From JAXMDS01 sp043777815 (GTDB taxonomy: Bacteria; Pseudomonadota; Alphaproteobacteria; Rickettsiales; Rickettsiaceae): a DNA stretch of 20,507 nt. Shown here piece by piece: positions 15,574 to 20,507 of this stretch (the stretch's first letter is position 1; the number at the start of each line of letters is the position of its first letter). Location: positions 1-20,507 of the forward strand of contig JAYWHH010000012.1 in the NCBI GenBank assembly GCA_043777815.1, in the 5' to 3' direction. The position numbers were made by a program, and so were the translations under genes. The notes below the pieces were generated by a model. It saw only the letters and a list, made by a program, of their open reading frames with translations. It did no database searches and was not told the DNA's origin.

Positions 15574-15686
15574 AAAAATATGCGACTTAGACCAAGAAAA
15601 TCATCGATTTTAAGGGTTTTAGACCAGAAAAGATGAGTCTCAGACCAGAATTTAGTCTTTTTTTAGCTTTATATTGAGCTGGATCT

Positions 15687-15806
15687 CTATAAATTTGCTA
15701 ATAATTCACTTGAGGCATCAGTCCTCTTGTTAGATTTAATAGTCTCCTGAGTAGATACAGCGTTATAGACAAACGCTTGGCTGTCTGCAGATGAGGACTT
15801 AATCAT
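15687..15806 (-). CDS. Possible 39-residue small protein or read-out extension
   Basis: An ATG at 15806 opens 39 codons ending TAG 15687-15689 (MIKSSSADSQAFVYNAV...LLANL). It is in the same frame as the heptad-repeat gene that ends in TAG TAA at 15831-15836, and could be a former C-terminal extension of that gene. There is no visible ribosome binding site. Weakly supported. Confidence 0.2.
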   Translation of the reverse strand: MIKSSSADSQAFVYNAVSTQETIKSNKRTDASSELLANL

Positions 15807-15833
15807 CAATATGTTGGTTGCAAATCTTGCTTA

Positions 15834-16668
15834 CTAATCTTCATTTATTTCATACTTGTCTTCACTTGCAACTTTTTGATTTTCACTTGCTTCATGCTTG
15901 TTTTCATTTGAACAATTATAAGCTTCACCTGAAACTTTTTGATTTTTAGCTTGGGCATGTTGGGCTTTAGCTGCAGCATGATAAGCTTTAGCTGCCGCAT
16001 GTTGAGCTGCGGATACCGCATGCTTGACTTTAGCTGATGCATGTTGCGCCTTAGCTGCGTCGTGATGAGCTTTAGCTGATGCATGTTGGGCTTCGGCTGC
16101 GGCGTGATTAACTTCAGCCATGGCGTGATAATTTTCGGCTGCGGCGTGATGGGCCTTAGCTGCGGCATGTTGTGCTGCGGCTGATGCATGATTAACTTCG
16201 GCAGCTGCATGATTAGCTTCAGCTATGGCGTGATAATCTACAGCTTCGGCTGCGACATCTTTAGCTTCAACTGCGACATCTTGGGCTTCAACTGCGACAT
16301 CTTGGGTCTCGACTGCGACATCTTTAGCTTCAACTGCGACATCTTGGGCTTCAACTGCGACATGGCTAGCTTCAACTGCGACATCTTGGGCTTCAACTGC
16401 TACATGGTTAGCGTCAGCTGCAACATCTTGGGCTTCAACTGCGACATCTTTAGCTTCAACTGCTACATGGTTAGCGTCAGCTGCAACATCTTGGGCTTCA
16501 ACTGCGACATCTTTAGCTTCAACTGCAACCTGGTTAGCTTCGGCTTCAACATCTTTAGCTTCAACTGCAACCTGGTTAGCTTCGGCTTCAACATCTTGAG
16601 CTTCAACTGCAACATGGCTAGCGTCAGACAAAGCTGCTATATTTTCAATTTCAACTGGGATATTGTTC
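15834..16668 (-). CDS. Ala-rich heptad-repeat region, downstream part of a frameshifted exported protein
   Basis: The frame ends at TAG 15834. It is open up to 16817, but upstream of about 16668 it is a shadow of the signal-peptide frame, so I give only the part that fits. From about 16620 to 16248 it encodes some eighteen 7-residue units of type DVAVEAQ / DVAVEAK / NHVAVEA, and from 16247 to 15945 about fourteen units of type HAAAEAQ / HASAKAH, then a Ser/Glu/Lys-rich tail (SENQKVASEDKYEINED). The strict seven-residue period, with Ala/Val at repeating positions and E/K/H between, predicts a long amphipathic helix or coiled coil. Skipping one base joins it to the exported frame 16651-16980, for a protein of 381 residues. 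Function unknown; an extracellular or periplasmic fibrous protein is a reasonable guess. Confidence 0.65.
15945..16620 (-). repeat. 21-bp coding minisatellites (two successive types)
   Basis: Units of 21 bp: tcaactgcgacatcttgggct-type between 16248 and 16620, and gctgcggcatgttgggct-type between 15945 and 16247. A 66-bp higher-order duplication is visible within the first block (around the tggttagcgtcagctgcaac copies). The region is clearly richer in G+C than its surroundings. Confidence 0.85.
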
Positions 16669-16980
16669 TTTAGATTCTGCCTTTTGAGCTGGAGCTGGAG
16701 CATGATGTTCTTCAGCTGGAGCATGATGTTCTTCAGCTGGAGCATGGTGTTCCTTAGATGATTTATTGTGCTTCTTGCCTGGGGCATGATGCTCCTTAGA
16801 TGAGGCATGTGCTGCATTGGCTTCAGATAAATCGTCCACTAAAGGATTTGTGTCATGATTTACAGGAGGAACTGCGTTATGATTTAAAGGCGCTGCGTTA
16901 GCTATAGATGCAATTGACAAAGTCGATAAAACTGTCAAAAGTGCAAATGATTTAGAAATAGATTTTGAAAAATTCATCAT
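16651..16980 (-). CDS. Exported His/Ala/Pro-rich protein, N-terminal part of a frameshifted gene
   Basis: 109 codons from ATG 16980 (ATG ATG; a TTG at 17007 is also in frame but would lengthen the signal peptide without need). Residues 1-29 form a typical Sec signal peptide: basic start with SKSISK, hydrophobic FALLTVLSTLSIASI, cleavage after ANA before APLN. The mature part is rich in His, Pro, Glu and Ala, with 7-residue EEHHAPA units encoded by 21-bp repeats (16697-16756). It stops at TGA 16651 after KEQYPS, while the +1 frame continues as NIPVEIENIAALSD into the heptad region. A one-base insertion near 16654-16680 (possibly CCC for CC at the YP codons) is the simplest explanation. His clusters could bind metal; no evidence beyond composition. 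Confidence 0.7.
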   Translation of the reverse strand: MMNFSKSISKSFALLTVLSTLSIASIANAAPLNHNAVPPVNHDTNPLVDDLSEANAAHASSKEHHAPGKKHNKSSKEHHAPAEEHHAPAEEHHAPAPAQKAESKEQYPS

Positions 16981-17230
16981 AATATTGTGTTTTGTTTTTA
17001 GGTTCAAAATAAGTATAACAGTCTAATAAAAATCTTTTGATTATTTATTAAGCCAATTTTGAATTTCATATTTTGTGTGTAAATACAGCATATTACTTAA
17101 AACTTTTGTATATTTTGTGTGTAAATATAACATATGACTAAAAATTTTTTAGCTATTTACTAGCTTAATTCTGGATCTTATATTTTTTATTTAAGTATAA
17201 CAATCGAGTAAGAATTTTTTATATTATTTC
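16981..17230 (-). promoter_or_regulatory. 112-bp tandemly duplicated promoter-like block
   Basis: Two ~112-bp copies (17011-17122 and 17123-17230) align along their full length. Each carries two elements resembling an extended -10: TGTTATACTT (17011-17020), TGCTGTATTT (17081-17090), TGTTATATTT (17123-17132), TGTTATACTT (17193-17202). The nearest lies about 30 bp before ATG 16980. No strong -35 hexamers are seen. The array could provide several starts for the exported heptad-repeat gene. Confidence 0.5.
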
Positions 17231-17427
17231 CTGATGCACAACAGGCGGACTAAAGGTTGCCTGATGCGTGCGTTAGCGAACTCAAAATTGTCTGATTCAC
17301 ACCAGAGGACTCAAAGTTATCTGATTCACACCGACGAACTCAAAATTGTCTGATTCACACCAGAGGACTCAAAGTTGCCTGATGCACAGCCTGATTAAAA
17401 ATTGCCTGATGCACTACCTGATTCAAG
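17231..17427. repeat. 29-31 bp head-to-tail tandem repeat, about seven copies
   Basis: Units start at 17231, 17261, 17292, 17321, 17350, 17379 and 17406, each with ctgat(t/g)cac followed by a variable middle and (c)tcaaa(a/g)ttg(c/t). Units 3 and 5 are nearly identical. There are no spacers between units, so this is not a CRISPR array. The unit length is not a multiple of three. Confidence 0.85.
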
Positions 17428-17526
17428 TAAATAGATAGTACAAGAATTACAAACCAAATAATTTCAATATACTCTATCCAAATAAGTCAGTATCTGGTCT
17501 AAGCAAGTCAGTAGCTAGTCCAAATT
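17428..17526. other. Short spacer, no gene seen
   Basis: It contains two imperfect direct copies of aagtcagta(t/g)ct(g/a)gtc around 17484-17520, immediately beyond the last 3' cassette. Confidence 0.4.
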
Positions 17527-17607
17527 TTATTTTCCTGCTTTACCTGAAAAATCTCGCTCAAGTTGCCATGAAAGATAAGATGAAATCATAATAGAAATAA
17601 TTTTATT
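17527..17607 (-). pseudogene. Detached C-terminal cassette, identical to the end of the 17679-18440 gene
   Basis: The frame starts NKIISIMISSYLSW and ends SGKAGK plus TAA at 17527-17529. An 85-bp stretch (17523-17607) is a perfect copy of 17675-17759, the last codons of the neighbouring gene, offset by 152 bp. It has no start codon or promoter. Confidence 0.85.
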
Positions 17608-17683
17608 TTGCCGCGCCATTCAAGAACTCTCTCTCAAACTGGTCTAAACCTAAGACTCCAGTGCTTATAGAGATAATTTTATT
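17603..17683 (-). pseudogene. Detached C-terminal cassette of the second type
   Basis: Starts NKIISISTGVLGLDQF and ends FLNGAAK plus TAA at 17603-17605. It resembles the C-terminus of the paralogue at 18798-19748 (STGVLALDQFEGEF...GSGK), not that of the gene it follows. It overlaps the preceding gene's stop and the next cassette by a few bases at the shared aataattttatt junction and is out of frame with both. Confidence 0.8.
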
Positions 17684-18440
17684 TTCCTGCTTTACCTGAA
17701 AAATCTCGCTCAAGTTGCCATGAAAGATAAGATGAAATCATAATAGAAATAATTTTATTATTAGAATATGTGATTTCTATGAAGAAGTGACTTCCCCAAG
17801 GTTCTTTAAAGGTTTTATCTCCTAGAGTTAATTTATCAGCACTAACTCTTTTACTTTTACTTGCGTAATATTTAGTTCCACTACCATTAATTAAGTAACT
17901 AGATTGCTCTCTCATAAGCATAAAGTCATTTGCTGTCACGCCATTAATAGCAATTGGCGTACCATATGAGTCTAAAGTAATGTTTGCAGTAGCATCGAAG
18001 CCTTCATATATTACGTTACCATCACAATCCTCTTCATGTGGAGGAACTGTATTAATAAACTTACAACTCGTTCCATCAGGTTTAGTTATAGTGGCATTTT
18101 CACCTGTTCCATTTACAGTATAGACTCCAGCGACATTGGTAATAAGAGTCACTATATCAGTTTCAGCCAAATATTTAAGTTTAATTTTATCAAAAGATTC
18201 AGCTTCATCACTAATAAGATCAGCTGATTTAATTTTGTCATGAAGGTTATTTTTTTTGATGGCAGAATCATAGGAAGCGCTTTTATTATTTTCTTTTGAA
18301 AGAGAAATTAATTGCTTCGCATTGCAAAAAGAATAGGAACTAACTAGGCAACCTAGTGCAAATGCCCTAATTATCTTTTGACTGAAGTACTTAAGTGTGA
18401 ACTTATTATAATGAGATGATTTTTTGAAATACTTTAACAT
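17679..18440 (-). CDS. Exported protein of unknown function, paralogue A
   Basis: 253 codons, ATG 18440 to TAA 17679. Residues 1-41: long signal peptide with a basic extended n-region (MLKYFKKSSHYNKF...QKIIR), hydrophobic AFALGCLVSSYSF and probable cleavage after CNA. The mature protein shares with paralogue B (18798-19748) the blocks AGVYTVN, TI.(K/R)PDGTSC, EGFDAT..ITLDS.G.PIAINGV, QSS.LING.G.KYYASKSKR and a C-terminal H(F/Y)FI(E/D)I.YS.NKI. Small repeated Gly/Asp/Asn turns suggest a beta-rich fold in the envelope or outside the cell. The last 27 codons (from NKII) are of the SSYLSWQLERDFSGKAGK type, unlike B; spare copies of both types follow the gene. The sequence just upstream (ATTCTTCAAAATT before ATG) is the same as for B; no clear promoter. 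I do not recognise the family. Confidence 0.85.
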   Translation of the reverse strand: MLKYFKKSSHYNKFTLKYFSQKIIRAFALGCLVSSYSFCNAKQLISLSKENNKSASYDSAIKKNNLHDKIKSADLISDEAESFDKIKLKYLAETDIVTLITNVAGVYTVNGTGENATITKPDGTSCKFINTVPPHEEDCDGNVIYEGFDATANITLDSYGTPIAINGVTANDFMLMREQSSYLINGSGTKYYASKSKRVSADKLTLGDKTFKEPWGSHFFIEITYSNNKIISIMISSYLSWQLERDFSGKAGK

Positions 18441-18498
18441 AATTTTGAAGAATGAAATGTTTTATTGAATAAATTTTCAACGATTGTTTTATAATAGC

Positions 18499-18579
18499 TT
18501 ATTTTCCCGCACCCTTCAAGAATTCTTCCTCAAAATGGTCCAAGGCTAAGACACCAATGCGTATAGAAATAATTTTATT
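18499..18579 (-). pseudogene. Detached C-terminal cassette (RIGVLALDHF type)
   Basis: Starts NKIISIRIGVLALDHF, ends FLKGAGK plus TAA at 18499-18501. All 26 codons are open. No start codon or promoter. Confidence 0.8.
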
Positions 18580-18617
18580 TCCCAGCGCCCTTTAAGAATT
18601 ATCTCTCAAACTGGCAC
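18575..18617 (-). pseudogene. Truncated, decayed C-terminal cassette
   Basis: Only the last part is present (QFER, then an in-frame TAA, then FLKGAGK and TAA at 18575-18577). The same truncated unit precedes the cassette at 18499-18579. Confidence 0.65.
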
Positions 18618-18724
18618 AGTTTAATAATTCGAGCATATTGATATAGATCACAAGTATGACACTAAAAACGGCGATTTTTATTTGACTTATAATAACGAAC
18701 TCAAGTAAGTATAGTGAGTGAGCT

Positions 18725-18802
18725 TATACCGGCGCCCTTCAAGAATTCTCCCTCAAGCTGGTCCAAAGCTAAGACACCAATGCGTATAGAAATAATTTTA
18801 TT
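18725..18802 (-). pseudogene. Detached C-terminal cassette directly behind paralogue B
   Basis: Starts NKIISIRIGVLALDQL, reads on EGEFLKGAG and then departs from the family without its final lysine and stop. It begins inside the stop region of paralogue B at the shared aataattttatt junction. Confidence 0.75.
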
Positions 18803-19748
18803 TCCCAGAACCCTTCAAGAATTCTCCCTCAAACTGGTCTAAAGCTAAGACCCCAGTGCTGATATAATTAATTTTATTGTCCGAGTACTTTATATCTATA
18901 AAGTAATGATTTCCATAAGATTCTTTACCAATATTAGTTCTTTTACTTTTACTTGCATAGTATTTATGTCCATTCCCATTGATTAAGTTGCTAGATTGAT
19001 CTGCTCGAAGTATAAAGTCGTCTGTTGCCACGCCATTAATAGCAATTGGTTTGCCGTGTGAGTCTAGAGTAATGCTGTTTGTTGCATCAAAGCCTTCAAA
19101 CATGATGGTGCCATCAGAATTCTTTCCATATATAACAGCGCCATCAATAAAATTACAACTAGTTCCATCGGATCTGGTTATAGTGGTTTTTTCACCTATT
19201 TTATTTGCATTATTGACAGTATATACCCCAGCTGTGGTAGCAATAGCAGTAGCTACCTCATTTTTAGCTAAATGCGTAAATTTATTGACTGTAGCACTAC
19301 GGTTCTTTGAACCAATACGGTCCCCTGATTTAGTCTTACTTTTAGAAGAATTAGATATTTTATGATTAGGGTGCTCATAAACCATTGTTATGTATCCACT
19401 TTCTTTCATTATATTTATTCTTTCATCATTCTCTTTTGGAGGAGAATTCTTTTCGCTGGCAGAATCACAGCAAGTGTGTTTATTGTTGTCTTTTGCAAGA
19501 GAAACCAAATGCATTGCGTTACAAAGAGAGTAGGAGCTAACTAGGTAGCCTAGTAGCAATGCCTTGATTATCTTTTTGCTGAAATATGTGGCTTGCGGTG
19601 TTTTGATTATCTTTTTGCTGAAATATGTGGTGTTGAGACTGTTGCCTTTAGTGGTGTTGAGACTGTTGTCTTTAGTCGCGTTGAGACTATTATCCTTAGT
19701 CGTGTTGAGACTATTATCCTTAGATGATTTTTGGAAATACTTTAACAT
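18798..19748 (-). CDS. Exported protein of unknown function, paralogue B
   Basis: 316 codons, ATG 19748 to TAA 18798. It is a paralogue of the 17679-18440 product, with the same mature blocks (AGVYTVN, PDGTSC, EGFDAT.SITLDS, PIAINGV, KYYASKSKR). Its signal peptide is unusual: between MLKYFQKSS and the hydrophobic ALLLGYLVSSYSL...CNA lie four 8-residue units (DNSLNTTK) and a duplicated YFSKKIIK segment, so the n-region has grown to about 50 residues. An additional ~50-residue Lys/Ser-rich section after the signal peptide is absent from A. The C-terminal 27 codons are of the STGVLALDQFEGEF...GSGK type. A good promoter (TTGACT, 16 bp, TATAAT) lies just upstream. Function unknown; probably envelope or secreted. 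Confidence 0.85.
   Translation of the reverse strand: MLKYFQKSSKDNSLNTTKDNSLNATKDNSLNTTKGNSLNTTYFSKKIIKTPQATYFSKKIIKALLLGYLVSSYSLCNAMHLVSLAKDNNKHTCCDSASEKNSPPKENDERINIMKESGYITMVYEHPNHKISNSSKSKTKSGDRIGSKNRSATVNKFTHLAKNEVATAIATTAGVYTVNNANKIGEKTTITRSDGTSCNFIDGAVIYGKNSDGTIMFEGFDATNSITLDSHGKPIAINGVATDDFILRADQSSNLINGNGHKYYASKSKRTNIGKESYGNHYFIDIKYSDNKINYISTGVLALDQFEGEFLKGSGK
19564..19726 (-). repeat. Coding tandem repeats in the signal-peptide n-region (39 bp x2 and 24 bp x4)
   Basis: tgattatctttttgctgaaa occurs at 19565 and 19604 (39-bp period, YFSKKIIK units), and gttgagact recurs at 19632, 19656, 19680 and 19704 (24-bp period, NSLNTTK units). Both periods keep the frame. Confidence 0.9.
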
Positions 19749-19778
19749 AATTTTGAAGAATTAAATGTTTCTTGACCT

Positions 19779-19806
19779 ATTATAACTGAAGATATTCAAA
19801 AGTCAA
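19779..19806 (-). promoter_or_regulatory. Promoter of paralogue B (TTGACT-16-TATAAT)
   Basis: -35 TTGACT at 19801-19806, 16-bp spacer, perfect -10 TATAAT at 19779-19784. The predicted start is about 24 bases before ATG 19748. This is the best sigma-70-type match in the window. Confidence 0.75.
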
Positions 19807-19849
19807 CCTCGTGACAATAAAAAGTTTAAAGTAGTGGAGTTATGATTGG

Positions 19850-20507
19850 TGATTTGCCCCAAGTGCGATGAGGGGGATAAACCAGATGATGAGAGGGATA
19901 AACCAGATGATGAGGGGGGTAACCCAAATGAGACCCGAGCAAATAGAAAGTATAATGGGCTCCAGGCGGGTGGATATTATTAATAATCAGATGATGAAGG
20001 AGATAGACCAGATGATGAAGGAGATAGACCAGATGATGAGGGAGATAAACCAGATGATGAGGGAGGTAACCCAGATGATGTCAGTCTAACCCGAGGCAAT
20101 TAAAAGAGGTGGAGGTATAATGGGCCACAGGCGGATGGATATTATTATATAAATTCTATAAGATTAGAGTTACGATGGAGGGCGATGAAGGAGGTAACCC
20201 AGATGATGAAGGAGATAGCCCAGATTATGAGGGGGTACCAGATGATGTCAGTTTAGCCCGAGGCGATTAAAAGAGGTGGAGGTATAATGGGCCCCGGGCG
20301 GATGGATATTATTAATAAACCAGATGATGTGAATCTAACTAAGGCGCGATGATAAATATCTCAAGAGTGCCGGAGAATTTATTTAAGATGATGTGAATCT
20401 AACTAAGGCGCGATGATAAATATCTCAAGAGCGCCGGAGAACTTATCTATAGATGATGTGAATCTAACTAAGGAGCAATTAAAAGAGTTGGAAGTATAAT
20501 TGGCCCC
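19850..20507 (+). pseudogene. Decayed plus-strand repeats of an acidic repeat protein
   Basis: The plus strand carries 18-24 bp units gatgatgagggagataaacc (frame DDEGDKP / DDEGGNP), then copies of gatgatgt(g/c)a(a/g)tcta (DDVNLT), then (c)aattaaaagag(g/t)tgga(g/a)gtataa (QLKELEV or QLKEVEV plus stop). The last copy reads cleanly DDVNLTKEQLKELEV and stops at 20497-20499; the others carry single-base indels or stops. Near-identical blocks of ~170 bp recur (cagatgatgtca at about 20070 and 20239), and a 64-65 bp unit recurs at 20323, 20387 and 20452. The section is less AT-rich than the rest. I find no intact reading frame, so I treat it as a degenerate end of a repeat gene. Confidence 0.5.

Larger units (their letters stand above)
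15000..15833. other. 834-bp non-coding region upstream of mnmG
   Basis: It holds the 35-36 bp repeat (15047-15144), the 93-bp repeat (15168-15573) with a decayed extension to about 15645, and a possible very small frame at 15687-15806. No convincing gene or stable RNA is seen. Confidence 0.6.
18441..18797. other. Intergenic region made largely of detached 3' cassettes
   Basis: Besides the three cassettes listed separately, positions about 18618-18724 show no gene; an upstream region for paralogue A lies at 18441-18498. No convincing promoter consensus is visible for A. Confidence 0.5.

Noticed and set aside
16188..16673. Plus-strand Cys/Phe-rich periodic frame and minus-strand frame 15845-16210
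   Set aside because: Both are other-frame readings of the 21-bp heptad-coding minisatellite.
17231..17427. CRISPR array
   Set aside because: Units of 27-31 bp follow each other directly, without unique spacers, and no cas gene is present.
19868..20089. Plus-strand Met-rich 73-codon frame (QMMREIN units)
   Set aside because: It is the shifted frame of DDEGDKP-type units; composition is implausible and the flanking copies point to the acidic frame as the original one.
1..20507. tRNA, rRNA, insertion sequences, transposase or integrase genes
   Set aside because: None of the expected conserved motifs or terminal inverted repeats were seen on either strand.

Overview
This window comes from a strongly AT-rich bacterial genome. 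The only gene I recognise with confidence is mnmG (gidA, 12946-14994, minus strand). Its wording in conserved places (for example VWGPRAQADRELY) looks alphaproteobacterial. Together with the base composition, expanding and decaying repeats and frameshifted genes, this suggests a host-associated, Rickettsiales-like intracellular bacterium. The organism call is an inference; no rRNA, tRNA or second housekeeping gene is present to test it. All convincing genes are on the minus strand.

Layout from the left: (1) 1-1566, the N-terminal 522 codons of a large gene that runs off the window. (2) 2002-12599, a tandem family of large proteins. Four members share an almost identical promoter (TTGTTA, 17-18 bp spacer, TATAAT) and, in three of them, the N-terminal head M-x-EH-x-F-hGKRNAQIE (small variations between copies). 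Three bodies are built from ~42-residue two-helix repeats with the core IIQEAW...KxxFLNELD...IxxIFxxLHN; the fourth (9810-12599) has the same head on an unrelated, coiled-coil-rich body. Two of the four are split by one-base changes in homopolymers (T8 at 3717-3724, G5 at 5667-5671 in coding sense), and one also has a G9 tract eight codons or so after its start. (3) 12870-12945, the apparent tail of another family member beside mnmG, then mnmG itself with a low-complexity insertion.

(4) 15000-15833, non-coding minisatellites. (5) 15834-16980, an exported Ala/His/Glu-rich heptad-repeat protein split by a one-base shift, with a tandemly duplicated promoter-like block upstream. (6) 17231-17427, a 29-31 bp tandem repeat. 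(7) 17527-19748, two paralogous exported proteins, each followed by extra, promoterless copies of a ~27-codon C-terminal segment: an array of alternative 3' ends. (8) 19850-20507, plus-strand decayed repeats of an acidic repeat protein.

The theme is surface or secreted-type proteins of unknown function made from tandem repeats, with several features that could generate variation: homopolymer tracts, minisatellites in multiples of three inside genes, shared heads on different bodies, and unexpressed 3' cassettes next to intact genes. Whether this is active variation or simply decay in a reduced genome (or, for the three frameshifts, assembly error) cannot be settled from the sequence alone.
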